Both the position numbers and the translations under genes were made by a program. Below, one piece after another: positions 8,928-18,124 of a stretch of 47,193 nucleotides of DNA; within the stretch, counting starts at the first letter, position 1, and each line of letters begins with the position of its first letter. The notes under the pieces were generated by a model. The model did not search any database and was not told the DNA's origin. It worked only from the letters and a program-made list of their open reading frames with translations. Origin of the DNA: an uncultured Clostridium sp. (GTDB taxonomy: Bacteria > Bacillota > Clostridia > TANB77 > CAG-508); NCBI GenBank assembly GCA_958438515.1, contig CAUBRZ010000012.1, forward strand, positions 1 through 47,193, given 5' to 3'.

Positions 8928-9939
8928 ATGTTTAAAATGGGGTTAGGACAAGATATTGGTATTGATTTGGGTACAGCAACAGTAATTGCTTATGTAAGAG
9001 GAAAGGGAATAGTATTAAGAGAGCCATCTGTTGTTGCAGTTGATAGTAATACAAAAGAGGTATTAGCTGTGGGACAAGAAGCAAGAAGAATGCTTGGAAG
9101 AACACCTCGGAAATATCATTGCAACTAGACCTTTAAGAGAAGGTGTAATATCAGATTATACTGTAACTGAAAAAATGTTAAAATACTTTATAAATAAAGT
9201 ATGTGGTAAATTTATCTTTGCACCAAGAATAATGATTTGCATTCCTTCACAAGTAACAGAAGTAGAAAAAAAGGCAGTAATTGATGCAGCTACTCAAGCA
9301 GGAGCAAGGAAAGTTTATTTAATAGAAGAACCAATAGCAGCAGCAATTGGAGCTGGAATAGATATTTCAAAACCATGTGGAAATATGGTAGTAGATATTG
9401 GTGGAGGAACAACTGATATTGCAGTTATATCATTAGGAGGATCAGTTGTAAGTACCTCACTAAAAGTAGCAGGAGATAAATTTGACGAGTATATTGTAAA
9501 GTATATTAAAAAGAAACATAATGTAATTATAGGAGAAAGAACAGCAGAAGATTTAAAAGTTAATATTGGTTGTGTTTTTCCAAAGATTCAAGATACTGAG
9601 ATGCAAGTAAGAGGAAGAGATTTAGCAACTGGACTTCCAAAAACATTAACAATATATTCAAGTGAAATGTTAGAAGCATTAATTGAACCAGCGATGATGA
9701 TAGTAGATAGTGTACATTCAGTTTTAGAAAAAACACCACCTGAATTAGCAGCAGATATTAGTGATAAAGGAATTTATATGACAGGTGGAGGATGCCTAGT
9801 AGATGGTTTAGACAAACTATTACAGGAGAAAACAGGTATAAATGTTATGATAGCACAAGATACAGTATCATGTGTAGCATTAGGAACAGGAAAAGCATTA
9901 GATAACTTAGATGCCTTAGAAGGAAGAGCAAGAAGATAA
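8928..9939 (+). CDS. mreB: MreB/Mbl-type actin homologue, expressed through a +1 shift at CGG
   Basis: A cytoskeletal ATPase guiding side-wall synthesis. The N-terminal phosphate-1 motif GIDLGTATV is followed by VAVDSNTKEVLAVGQEARRMLGRTP. CGG then occurs at 9108-9110 and the frame stops after six codons. Skipping the C gives GNIIATRPLREGVISDY, the family sequence, then VVDIGGGTTDIAV and the C-terminal YMTGGGCLVDGLD. The product is 336 residues, the normal size. No mreC or mreD follows; a terminator ends the unit, so this may be a stand-alone Mbl/MreBH-like paralogue. Confidence 0.94.
9108..9110 (+). other. CGG +1 frameshift site 4 (mreB)
   Basis: Context CCT CGGA AAT: skipping C restores RTPGNI, strongly conserved in MreB. 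The unshifted frame stops at 9126-9128. Confidence 0.94.
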
Positions 9940-9944
9940 AAATA

Positions 9945-9982
9945 AAATGTCGTAGAAAATTCTTTATACGACATTTATTTGT
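9945..9982 (+). terminator. Intrinsic terminator after mreB
   Basis: AAATGTCGTA pairs with TACGACATTT around a 12-base loop, followed by ATTTGTTTT. Confidence 0.75.
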
Positions 9983-10035
9983 TTTATAAGTTATAATAAA
10001 ACAAATAAAAAAATAAATATAGAAAGAGAGAAAAA

Positions 10036-11337
10036 ATGAAAAAAGTAGCTTTTATAACATTAGGATGTAAAGTAAATCAATACGAAACTAATGCAATGAC
10101 ACAAAAGTTTATAAAAAGTGGATATGAAATAGTAAATGAACAAGAAAAGGCAGATATATATATAATAAACACATGTACAGTAACAAATATGTCTGATAGA
10201 AAGTCAAGGCAAATGTTAAGAAGAGTGAGAGACCTAAATAAAAAAGCAATTATAGTAGCATGTGGATGTTATGCACAAGTAGCTAAATCAGAATTAGAGA
10301 AAATAGAAGAAATTGATTTGATTTTAGGAAACAATGAAAAAGGCCACATTATAGAATATGTAGAAGAAGTAATGAAAAATCACAATAAAAAAACACAAGT
10401 AGCAGATGTTATGGAAGAAAAAGAATTTATGGATTTTGGAGATACTACATATAGTAAAAAAACAAGAGCTGTAATCAAAGTACAAGATGGATGTGATAGG
10501 TTTTGTTCATATTGTATTATTCCATATGCTAGAGGAAGAGTAAGAAGTAGAAAACCAGAAAGTATAATTTCTGAAATTAAAAAAATTGCAAAAGAAGGTA
10601 CAAAGGAAGTTGTAATTACTGGAATTCATGTAGCATCTTATGGAAAAGATTTTAAGGAAGAATATAGATTAATTGATTTATTAGAAGAAATAAATCAAAT
10701 AGAAGGTATCAAAAGAATTAGATTAGGTTCAATTGAGCCATTATTAATAAACAAAGAATTTATGGAAAGATTAGTTAAACTAGAAAAAATATGTCATCAT
10801 TTTCACTTGTCATTACAAAGTGGATGTGATGAAACATTAAAAAGAATGAATAGAAGATATACAACTGATCAATTTAGAGAAATTGTAACAATTTTACGAA
10901 AATATTATGAAGATGTTATTTTAACAACAGATATTATTGTAGGTTTCCCAGGTGAAACAGAAGAAGAGTTTAACAAAACATATAAATTTCTAGAAGAAAT
11001 AAATTTTTATAAAATGCATATATTTAAATATTCTCCAAGAAATGGAACAAAGGCAGCCAAAATGGAAGGTCAAATTGATGGAGGACAAAAGGAAAAAAGA
11101 AGTCAAAAATTAATTGAATTATCTAATACAAATGAAACTAAATATAATAAAAGTTATATTGGTAAAACAGTAGAAGTATTATTTGAAGAAGAAAAACAAG
11201 GAATATATAAAGGTCATACTAAAAATTATATATTAGCTTATTTAGAACAAGAACAAGATGAAGACAATCTTGATAATAAAATAGTTAAAGTGCAATGTTA
11301 TATGGCAAAAACACACTATATATTGGTAAAAAAGTAA
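10036..11337 (+). CDS. mtaB: MtaB, tRNA threonylcarbamoyladenosine methylthiotransferase
   Basis: A radical-SAM enzyme that adds a methylthio group to t6A37 to make ms2t6A. The N-terminal UPF0004 domain carries its three cluster cysteines (about C11, C47 and C76 or C78). The radical-SAM CxxxCxxC is at C153, C157 and C160 (GCDRFCSYC), and a TRAM-like domain ends the 433-residue protein. The start GCKVNQYET and the CHHFHLSLQSGCD motif separate MtaB from MiaB and RimO. It is functionally linked to tsaB and tsaE upstream, which make its t6A substrate. Confidence 0.93.
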   Translation: MKKVAFITLGCKVNQYETNAMTQKFIKSGYEIVNEQEKADIYIINTCTVTNMSDRKSRQMLRRVRDLNKKAIIVACGCYAQVAKSELEKIEEIDLILGNNEKGHIIEYVEEVMKNHNKKTQVADVMEEKEFMDFGDTTYSKKTRAVIKVQDGCDRFCSYCIIPYARGRVRSRKPESIISEIKKIAKEGTKEVVITGIHVASYGKDFKEEYRLIDLLEEINQIEGIKRIRLGSIEPLLINKEFMERLVKLEKICHHFHLSLQSGCDETLKRMNRRYTTDQFREIVTILRKYYEDVILTTDIIVGFPGETEEEFNKTYKFLEEINFYKMHIFKYSPRNGTKAAKMEGQIDGGQKEKRSQKLIELSNTNETKYNKSYIGKTVEVLFEEEKQGIYKGHTKNYILAYLEQEQDEDNLDNKIVKVQCYMAKTHYILVKK

Positions 11338-11399
11338 AAATGTAACAGTATTGTAATAATTGTGTAATCAACATTTAATATTAAAATAGCCTAAATCTC

Positions 11400-11428
11400 T
11401 TGATTCTTTAAAAAAAGTATAGTATAAA
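11400..11428 (+). promoter_or_regulatory. Possible promoter for the 97-residue protein
   Basis: TTGATT (11400-11405) and TATAAA (11423-11428) are 17 bp apart, 44 bp before the start codon. Confidence 0.4.
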
Positions 11429-11471
11429 TAAATTAATAAATGTTAAAAAAAACACAAAGGAGGAAACAAAA

Positions 11472-11765
11472 ATGGCAGATTTAGGAGAAGAAAATAAAGT
11501 ATCAGGAGTTTTCGGTGGAGTTGAATTAAATGAACAAGAAAATGCAGGTACAATTAGAAATGACTATTTACCAGTAAAATCAGGATTCTGGAATAAATTT
11601 AAAGGATTCTGGTTACAAGATGTTGATTGGAACAAGGAAATAAAAGTTGAATTAACACCATATCAACAAAAAGTGGAAGACGAAATAAATGAATTTTTAC
11701 ATCAAGAAATTACTTGGGGAAAAGTACATGATTTCTTATTCCAAGAAGTATCATTTGGAAAATAA
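11472..11765 (+). CDS. Small protein with a triplicated aromatic motif, function unknown
   Basis: A 97-residue acidic, tryptophan-rich protein without signal peptide or membrane segment. It follows a strong AAGGAGG site and ends at its own terminator, so it is probably an independent, well-expressed unit. Three similar stretches recur in the C-terminal half: FWLQDVDWNK, FLHQEITWGK and FLFQEVSFGK. I do not recognise the family; the repeats suggest a small binding or structural protein. Confidence 0.7.
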   Translation: MADLGEENKVSGVFGGVELNEQENAGTIRNDYLPVKSGFWNKFKGFWLQDVDWNKEIKVELTPYQQKVEDEINEFLHQEITWGKVHDFLFQEVSFGK

Positions 11766-11796
11766 TGCTTAAATTTAAAATTGAAATGAAATAAAT

Positions 11797-11839
11797 AAAA
11801 AGTATAGCAAAACTAATAAAAGTATGCTATACTTTTTGT
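11797..11839 (+). terminator. Intrinsic terminator
   Basis: A perfect 13 bp stem AAAAAGTATAGCA / TGCTATACTTTTT, ending in the T run, lies just before the radA ribosome binding site. Confidence 0.8.
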
Positions 11840-11877
11840 GTTTAGAAAATAAAATAAGAAGGAGACTAGAAAGCATA

Positions 11878-13236
11878 ATGCCAAAAAATAAAACAATATT
11901 TGTTTGTAGTGAATGTGGAAATGAATCAAGTAAATGGTTGGGAAAATGTCCTGCTTGTAATAGTTGGAATACATTTTATGAACAAAAAATAGTAGAAACA
12001 AAAAATAGTATAAAAGAAACTAAATCAAGTGTACCACAAGCGTTAAACTCATATGAAGCAAAGGAAACATTAAGAACACATACAGGTTTTCAAGAATTAG
12101 ATAGAGTTTTGGGAGGTGGACTGGTAAAAGGTTCATTAGTGTTATTAGGTGGAGAACCTGGAATTCGGAAAATCAACACTTATACTACAAATTTGTGACA
12201 AAATCAAAGGTGATGGAAAAGTTTTATATGTATCTCGGAGAAGAATCGGCAGAACAAATAAAACTAAGAGCTGATAGGTTAGGAATAAATAATGAAGATA
12301 TATTATTTTTAGGAGAAACAAATATTGAAATTATAAACCAGTCAATTATTAACCTAAATCCTAAATTAGTAATCATTGATTCTATTCAAACTATGTATTC
12401 TGATGATATAACAGCAGCAGCTGGAAGTGTTAGCCAAGTAAGAGAAATTACCCGGACAAGTTATGAGAGTATGTAAATCTAGATCAATAACAACAATAAT
12501 CATAGGGCATGTTACTAAAGAAGGAAATATAGCAGGACCAAGAGTGCTAGAACATATGGTAGATACAGTATTATACTTAGAAGGAGAAAGATATTTTTCT
12601 TATAGGATTTTAAGAGGAGTAAAAAATAGATTTGGTTCTACAAATGAAATTGGAATGTTTGAAATGCAAGACAAGGGTATGTGTGAAATAACAAATCCAT
12701 CAGATATATTAATATCAGAAAGAGAAGATAATCCATCAGGTTCTTGTATTGTATCTAGTATGGAAGGAACAAGACCTATTTTAGTTGAATTACAAGCATT
12801 AACTTCACAAACAATATATGGATATCCAAAAAGAACTGCAAATGGAATTGATTATAATAGATTAGCATTATTAATTGCTGTGTTAGAAAAAAAAGCAGGT
12901 TTAATGTTAGGCAGTCAAGATGTATATTTAAATGTAGTAGGAGGAATTAAAATAAATGAGCCATCTATTGATTTAGGAATAATGCTTGCAACAGCATCTA
13001 GTTTCAAGAATGTACCTATTCCTAAAGATATGATAATTATAGGAGAAGTTGGTTTAACAGGAGAAGTAAGAAGAATAAATCTAATAGAAAAGAGGTTAAA
13101 GGAAGCAGAAAAATTGGGATTTAAAAGTTGTATAATTCCAGAAAGTAACAAAAAAGACTTGAAAGATAACTATAAATTAGATATAATAGGCGTTAGAAAT
13201 ATTGGAGAAGCAATGAAAAAGGTAGGCTTAAAATAA
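11878..13236 (+). CDS. radA: RadA/Sms DNA repair ATPase, expressed through three +1 shifts at CGG
   Basis: A RecA-like helicase that processes recombination intermediates. An N-terminal zinc finger (C10, C13, C24, C27) is followed by the ATPase core and a Lon-like C-terminal domain. The gene is broken three times, at CGG 12166, 12236 and 12453. Skipping each C restores GEPGIGKST (Walker A), YVSGEESAEQIK and the ITGQVMRV-like segment; the downstream part contains the RadA motif KNRFGSTNEIG. The product is 451 residues, the normal length. The segment between sites 1 and 2 is only 23 codons. disA follows 21 bp later, a classic pair. Confidence 0.94.
12166..12168 (+). other. CGG +1 frameshift site 5 (radA, first)
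   Basis: Context ATT CGGA AAA inside the Walker A loop: skipping C restores GEPGIGKST. Without the shift there is no P-loop lysine and a stop follows after ten codons. Confidence 0.94.
12236..12238 (+). other. CGG +1 frameshift site 6 (radA, second)
   Basis: In the frame set by site 5, TCT is followed by CGGA; skipping C restores YVSGEESAEQ, a conserved RadA stretch. The two sites are 70 bases apart. Confidence 0.92.
12453..12455 (+). other. CGG +1 frameshift site 7 (radA, third)
   Basis: Context ACC CGGA CAA: skipping C gives ITGQVMRVCK, which joins the upstream REI segment to the downstream domain. The unshifted frame stops at 12474-12476. Confidence 0.92.
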
Positions 13237-13257
13237 TAGGAAGGGAGAATTGCTGTT

Positions 13258-14337
13258 TTGAGAAAAGATAAAGAAGATAATATAACAGAAATTCTAAAGT
13301 TAATAGCACCAGGAACACCAATAAGAGATGGATTAGAAAACATATTAAGAGCAAGAACAGGAGCTTTGTTATTAATTACAGATAATAATGATATAATAAA
13401 GCAAATAGTAGATGGTGGTTTTACAATTAATGAAGAATATACATCTTCTAAATTGTATGAACTTGCAAAAATGGATGGAGCAATTATTTTAAGTGGAGAC
13501 CTAAAGAAAATATTATATGCAAATGCACAATTAATACCTTCACGAGAAATAACAACATTAGAAACAGGAACAAGACATAGAACAGCAGAAAGAACAGCAA
13601 AACAAACAGGAGAATTAGTAATTAGTATTTCACAAAGAAGAAGTATTATAACTGTATTTAAAGGTAATGATAGATATATATTAGAAGATACAGATGTAGT
13701 ATTAAATAAAGCAAATCAAGCAATACAAACATTAGAAAAATACAAAAAAGTATTTGATAATAAGTTAAATATATTAAATGAATATGAATTTAATGATATA
13801 GTGACATTGAAAAATGTAATAGTTGCAATTCAAAGAGCAGAAATGGTAATGAAGATTGTTGAAGAAATACAAAGGCAAATATATGAATTAGGTAGTGATG
13901 GAAGACTAGTAGAAATGCAACTAGAAGAATTGATTGGAGGGCTAGAAAAAGAAGAAAGCCTTATCATAAAAGACTATATGGTATCAGGTAGAAAAAGAAA
14001 GACTCCAGAACAGATAATACAAAATTTAGAGGAATTAAATTATGAAGAATTGTCTAACGAAAATGTTATTGCAAAATTACTAGGGTATGAAAATTTTGAT
14101 AATTATGATGAAGTGGGAGTATATACAAAAGGATACAGAATTTTAAATAAAATACCTAGAATGCCTAATAATATAGTTGAAAATCTTGTTGATTCTTTTA
14201 AATCATTCCAACACATATTAGCAGCTGATATAGAAAGTTTAGACGATGTTGATGGAATTGGAGAAGTAAGAGCAAGAACAATAAAACAGTCTTTAAAAAG
14301 AATGCAAGAACAATTTATTTTTGATAATTTAATATAA
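13258..14337 (+). CDS. disA: DisA, DNA-integrity scanning diadenylate cyclase
   Basis: Makes cyclic di-AMP and scans DNA for damage as an octamer. The N-terminal DAC domain has DGA (73-75) and TRHRTAERTA (105-114); a helical linker and a C-terminal helix-hairpin-helix domain (DDVDGIGEVRART) complete the 359 residues. It starts at TTG 13258 after AAGGGAG, a slightly long spacing. It is intact, with no CGG codon, and lies 21 bp behind radA, with which it acts in the DNA damage response. Confidence 0.94.
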   Translation: MRKDKEDNITEILKLIAPGTPIRDGLENILRARTGALLLITDNNDIIKQIVDGGFTINEEYTSSKLYELAKMDGAIILSGDLKKILYANAQLIPSREITTLETGTRHRTAERTAKQTGELVISISQRRSIITVFKGNDRYILEDTDVVLNKANQAIQTLEKYKKVFDNKLNILNEYEFNDIVTLKNVIVAIQRAEMVMKIVEEIQRQIYELGSDGRLVEMQLEELIGGLEKEESLIIKDYMVSGRKRKTPEQIIQNLEELNYEELSNENVIAKLLGYENFDNYDEVGVYTKGYRILNKIPRMPNNIVENLVDSFKSFQHILAADIESLDDVDGIGEVRARTIKQSLKRMQEQFIFDNLI

Positions 14338-14371
14338 ATAAAAAAATTAGCAAAAGAAAGGAAAAAGAAAA

Positions 14372-15187
14372 ATGAAAGAAGAAAGTAAAAAAACAAATTT
14401 TAGTACAAAAAACTTAATATGGATAGTTGCTCTTATTTTGATAATTGTGTTAATTGGAGTAATAAGTGTGGGCTATTATAAAAAAGCTACTATGAAAGTA
14501 GAAAATCCAATAGCTACAATGGAAGTAGAAAACTTTGGAACTATAAAAATAGAATTATACCCTGAAATTGCACCACAAACAGTTTCTAATTTTATAACTC
14601 TTTCAAATCGTGGTTTTTATGATGGACTAACATTTCATAGAATAGTAAAAGACTTTATGATTCAAGGTGGAGATAAAGAAGGTACAGGAAATGGTTCTGC
14701 AAAATTATCAGATTTAAAAGATGATGGAGAGGATAAAGAATATTCTATTAAAGGTGAGTTTATTTCAAATGGAGTAGATAATAAACTTAAGTTTGAAGAA
14801 GGGGTTATTGGTATGGCAAGAAACGATTATACACAATATTCATCTTCTTTAAAGGAAGAATCTTATAACTCAGGAAGTTCACAATTTTTTATTATGACAA
14901 AAGCAAATACATCATTAAATGGATATTATACATCTTTTGGTAAAGTTATAGAAGGAATGGATGTTGTTCATAAAATAGAAGAAGTAGAAGTTAAAACTGC
15001 TGATAATAGCGAAGAAAGTGGAAATACAGAAGCTAGTACACCAGTTAATCCAGTAAAGATTACATCTATTAGAGTAGAAACAAATGGAGTTGAATATGGA
15101 TTACCTAATACTTTAACACCTTTTGATTATATGTCTTGGATGTATAAACAATATGGATTAGATGCAAGTAGTTTAACATCAAAGTAA
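14372..15187 (+). CDS. Membrane-anchored cyclophilin-type peptidyl-prolyl isomerase
   Basis: A single N-terminal membrane segment (about residues 14-36) is followed by a cyclophilin domain with PQTVSNFITLSNRGFYDGLTFHR, FMIQGGD and SQFFI motifs. The domain is probably extracellular and helps fold secreted proteins. The 271-residue protein has a central insert compared with minimal cyclophilins and a short C-terminal extension. There is no lipobox cysteine, so it is an anchored protein rather than a lipoprotein. Confidence 0.9.
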   Translation: MKEESKKTNFSTKNLIWIVALILIIVLIGVISVGYYKKATMKVENPIATMEVENFGTIKIELYPEIAPQTVSNFITLSNRGFYDGLTFHRIVKDFMIQGGDKEGTGNGSAKLSDLKDDGEDKEYSIKGEFISNGVDNKLKFEEGVIGMARNDYTQYSSSLKEESYNSGSSQFFIMTKANTSLNGYYTSFGKVIEGMDVVHKIEEVEVKTADNSEESGNTEASTPVNPVKITSIRVETNGVEYGLPNTLTPFDYMSWMYKQYGLDASSLTSK

Positions 15188-15217
15188 TCAGTATTTTTAG
15201 AAATTTTAAAAAAGTAG

Positions 15218-15247
15218 TTGACAAATGGGTGGAAAATTGGTTATAAT
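15218..15247 (+). promoter_or_regulatory. Promoter for the tRNA-His/tRNA-Gln unit
   Basis: TTGACA (15218-15223) and TATAAT (15242-15247), both consensus, 18 bp apart and 36 bp before the tRNA-His. Confidence 0.8.
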
Positions 15248-15283
15248 ATTAAATGTGCTCATGCGAAGTGCACGTGAACGATG

Positions 15284-15360
15284 GTGGATGTAGCGTAGTT
15301 GGTTAACGCGCCAGTTTGTGGCACTGGAGACCGTGGGTTCGAGTCCCATCTTCCACCCCA
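15284..15360 (+). tRNA. tRNA-His (anticodon GTG)
   Basis: Clover-leaf with D arm AGCG/CGCG, anticodon stem CCAGT/ACTGG holding loop TTGTGGC, T arm GTGGG/CCCAT and encoded CCA. The extra G-1 typical of tRNA-His is encoded at 15283. The acceptor stem GTGGATG/CTTCCAC has a U-U mismatch at the sixth pair. Confidence 0.93.
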
Positions 15361-15368
15361 TTATATAT

Positions 15369-15443
15369 TGGGCTGTAGCCAAGCGGTAAGGCACCAGACT
15401 TTGACTCTGGCATGCGCTAGTTCGAATCTAGCCAGCCCAGCCA
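15369..15443 (+). tRNA. tRNA-Gln (anticodon TTG)
   Basis: Acceptor stem TGGGCTG/CAGCCCA, anticodon stem CCAGA/TCTGG with loop CTTTGAC, T arm CTAG/CTAG region with TTCGAAT loop and encoded GCCA. Eight bases separate it from tRNA-His, so both share one promoter and terminator. Confidence 0.93.
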
Positions 15444-15458
15444 CCGAGAAAATCGCTT

Positions 15459-15496
15459 AAAATAGCTTGTATCTAAGGATACAGGCTATTTTATTG
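15459..15496 (+). terminator. Terminator of the tRNA unit
   Basis: A 15 bp stem AAAATAGCTTGTATC / GATACAGGCTATTTT with one G-U pair and loop TAAG, followed by ATTG. Confidence 0.75.
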
Positions 15497-15589
15497 CTTT
15501 GAATTAAAAATGATTTATAATAATTAACAGCAATTAATTTTAATTTATTTTGATTTTTTATTTTTCAAACACTCCACTCAACAAAAGCT

Positions 15590-16177
15590 AAAAATTTAAT
15601 AAAAAAATTAATGGAAAAAACATTTTGTTGAGAGATAGGGTCAATTGAAAGATGGTTTAATAGAGATAAACGTACAAAGGTTGAAATAGCGAAGCTTTTA
15701 GATAGAACAGAAAAAACAATAAGAAATGAAATAAAAACTTGACATAGATCCAGAATATAAAGATAAAAATAAAGAAAAGAGAGTATGCGAAAAAGTACCA
15801 CCAGAAAAAAGCATAGATTATCGTCCAGAAGAAGCAAATACAAGAGAAGCATATGGACATTGGGAAGGAGATTTAGTAATAGGAACAAAGAAGAGAGGAG
15901 CAGTATTATTTACATTGACAGAAAGAAAGACAAGAGAAGAAATAATAGTGAAAATAGCAGGAAAGAAAGCAGAATATGTAGTCCATATCGTTCAGGTGAA
16001 CGAGGAAGCAATGAAAATGCAAACAGATTAATAAGAAGATTTATTCCAAAAGGAATTGATATAACGCCAATATCCGAAGAATATATACAAAAAATAGAAG
16101 ATTGGATAAATAATTATCCAAGAACTATGTTTAATTATAAAAGTACCAACGAAATTTTAAGAGAATTATGTGCATAA
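15590..16177 (+). pseudogene. Degenerate IS30-family transposase
   Basis: Fragments of an IS30 transposase lie in different frames. An N-terminal helix-turn-helix (VEIAKLLDRTEKTIRNEIK) ends in a stop near 15742. A core fragment containing GHWEGDLVIGT with the first DDE aspartate runs to about 15987. Then comes a jump to SGERGSNENANRLIRRF, with the catalytic Glu and the C-terminal tail, ending at 16177. The middle of the catalytic domain, including the second Asp, is deleted. None of the breaks sits at CGG, so this is ordinary decay, unlike the frameshifted housekeeping genes. Terminal inverted repeats were not identified. Confidence 0.88.
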
Positions 16178-16210
16178 TAAACCGGAAATTTATTATTGCC
16201 ATTTATATAG

Positions 16211-16246
16211 AGAAATAGAAAATAAAAAGTTCTATTTCTTTTTTTA
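16211..16246 (+). terminator. Intrinsic terminator
   Basis: GAAATAGAA / TTCTATTTC stem with a 9-base loop followed by seven T, just after the transposase remnant. Confidence 0.7.
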
Positions 16247-16306
16247 TACTAATATAAATAAAATAGAAAAGCTATATAAATATAAAAAATATAACGGAGG
16301 TAAAAA

Positions 16307-16678
16307 ATGGAAAATGCAAAAACAATGAAAAGTATATTTAAAGGGGTTGGGACAGCTCTTATTTCGACAGTAGTTTTATTATTAATATTTTCAATTATAC
16401 TTACATATACAAATATGAGTGAAGAAACTATAGTTCCAGTTATTATAATAGTTACGGCGATAAGTATATTGTTAGGAAGCTCAATTGGAAATATGAAAAT
16501 TAGAAAAAACGGAATAGTAAATGGTGGATTAATTGGAGGGATATATATAGCAATTTTATATATTATTTCTAGTATTCTTAATTGGAAATTTAATTTAAAT
16601 ATGCAAAGTATTATTATGATGATAGTAGGGATAATATTTGGTATATTAGGTGGAATTATAGGAGTAAATAAAAAGTGA
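16307..16678 (+). CDS. TIGR04086 family membrane protein
   Basis: A 123-residue protein with four hydrophobic segments, the MKSIFKGVGTALISTVVLLLIFS start and a glycine-rich last helix (GIIFGILGGIIGV). This matches the small membrane proteins found near preprotein translocation genes in Clostridia; secD and secF lie 4 kb downstream. The function is unknown. ATAACGGAGG provides a strong ribosome binding site. Confidence 0.8.
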   Translation: MENAKTMKSIFKGVGTALISTVVLLLIFSIILTYTNMSEETIVPVIIIVTAISILLGSSIGNMKIRKNGIVNGGLIGGIYIAILYIISSILNWKFNLNMQSIIMMIVGIIFGILGGIIGVNKK

Positions 16679-16697
16679 ATATGTGAAAAAAGATATA

Positions 16698-16768
16698 TGG
16701 AATTGTCGAATTTTGCGATGAAAACTTAAGGTAAGTTATCATAAAACAATTGACAATTCCATTTTTTG
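16698..16768 (+). terminator. Branched hairpin ending in a T run
   Basis: An outer 10 bp stem TGGAATTGTC / GACAATTCCA encloses a second small stem AACTTA / TAAGTT and is followed by TTTTTT. It probably terminates the TIGR04086 transcript; the long loop is unusual. Confidence 0.6.
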
Positions 16769-16910
16769 CAATTATAATTAGACTACATTTTCATATAAAT
16801 TCTATAATTTTTAGAATATCTATAACCCTATAAGGGAATTTAAAATCAATTATTTATTTAATCGAAAAAGAAAATCCAAACAAAAATTTAATAGAAAAGG
16901 AGGAATGCTA

Positions 16911-17498
16911 TTGACAAAAAAGAAGAAGGCATTAATAATAATTGCTGTTTTGTCTATCACATTATTATCATTTATTGGAGGACAAGCATATGCTAAATAC
17001 ATAACTCAAGTCAAAGGCGAAGGAGTAGCTGAAGTTGCTACTTGGAACTTTAAAGTAAATGGAGATAAAAAACAAGTACAAACAATAAATTTAGCATCTA
17101 CATGTAATAATGAAACTTTAGTAAATAATAAAATAGCCCCTGGAACAAATGGAAGTTTTAATATCATTGTAGATGGTACAGGATCTGATGTAGGAATTAA
17201 GTATAATATTAATTTTTTAGATGAAATGAGTAAACCAAGTAATCTAAAATTTATATATGAAGATATAGAATATAACTCTATAAAGGACTTAGAAGACAAA
17301 TTATCTGGAATAATTCTTGCAAATGAGGAAAATAAACAAAAAACATTTAATATAAAATGGAAATGGGATTATCAAACAGGAAGTACTGATGCCGAAATTC
17401 TAGCAAATGATTTAAAAGATACCAAAAATGCTCAAGAAATTATAAATTATACATTTAATATAAGTATAACAGGAACTCAAGTTGAACCAAAAGCGTAA
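16911..17498 (+). CDS. Secreted TasA/camelysin-like protein 1
   Basis: A 195-residue exported protein. I choose TTG at 16911 because AAAGGAGG lies 7 bp upstream; an ATG at 16905 overlaps that site. The signal peptide ends near QAYAKYI, and the mature part begins with the SipW-substrate-like AKYITQ...GEGVAEVATWNFKVNG. Such proteins (TasA, CalY) form extracellular fibres or metallopeptidase-like surface proteins. The stretch NETLVNNKIAPGTNGSFNIIV recurs in the third gene of this cluster. The fibre role is inferred. Confidence 0.75.
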   Translation: MTKKKKALIIIAVLSITLLSFIGGQAYAKYITQVKGEGVAEVATWNFKVNGDKKQVQTINLASTCNNETLVNNKIAPGTNGSFNIIVDGTGSDVGIKYNINFLDEMSKPSNLKFIYEDIEYNSIKDLEDKLSGIILANEENKQKTFNIKWKWDYQTGSTDAEILANDLKDTKNAQEIINYTFNISITGTQVEPKA

Positions 17499-17555
17499 AA
17501 AAATTTAATAAAAATTATAGAAAAATGAAAATGAATTATGAAACCTTTATACAAA

Positions 17556-17603
17556 AAGTGAGGATTAAGTATTAATATAAATTAAAATATTTTTTCCTCA
17601 CTT
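17556..17603 (+). other. Long-loop hairpin upstream of the second secreted gene
   Basis: AAGTGAGGA pairs with TCCTCACTT around an AT-rich 30-base loop. A T run lies inside the 3' arm rather than after it, so a terminator role is uncertain; it may cut or stabilise the polycistronic RNA. Confidence 0.45.
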
Positions 17604-17625
17604 AAAATATAAAAAGGAGGAGTCA

Positions 17626-18114
17626 ATGAAAGAAAAAAATAAAACAAGACAAGTAACATTAATTATAATAATTAGTATGGTTTTAATATTCTTTTTTTCA
17701 GGATTTAGTATAGGAAAAGAATTTAGCAAAACTACACTAGAAGGAACAGGTGGAATTGCACAGCCAATCTTAAAAGTTGAAAACAATAAACCAGTTAATA
17801 TAAATAGTAAAAATAATAAAGGAATATATGAATTTAAAGTAAAAAACTATGATGAGAAAAATATTACACAAGTGGATTTAGAATATTATATTGAAATTTT
17901 ATCTGATATTAATAAAAATATTTCAGTAAAAATTTATAAAGACGATAAAGTATTAGACATAAATAATAAAAAAACAGAAACATTTTTAATAACAAAAGAT
18001 AAAAAACAAGAAGATAATTACAAAATAGAAATTGTATGTAATAAAAATGTTGCTATAGAAGAAATTATGCAAGAAATACAAGTAAAAGTACACTCTGAAC
18101 AAAAAAGAACTTAA
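17626..18114 (+). CDS. Small secreted protein of the TasA-like cluster
   Basis: A 162-residue protein with a membrane or signal segment (about residues 10-30) and a beta-rich mature part beginning GTGGIAQPILKVENN. It resembles the small TasA-associated surface proteins in layout but I cannot name a family. AAAAAGGAGG precedes the ATG. The next gene starts 10 bp after its stop, indicating one operon. Confidence 0.6.
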   Translation: MKEKNKTRQVTLIIIISMVLIFFFSGFSIGKEFSKTTLEGTGGIAQPILKVENNKPVNINSKNNKGIYEFKVKNYDEKNITQVDLEYYIEILSDINKNISVKIYKDDKVLDINNKKTETFLITKDKKQEDNYKIEIVCNKNVAIEEIMQEIQVKVHSEQKRT

Positions 18115-18124
18115 GGAGGAAAAA

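Noticed and set aside
15590..16177. Active IS30 element
   Set aside because: The transposase lacks the middle of its catalytic domain, and I found no intact ends.
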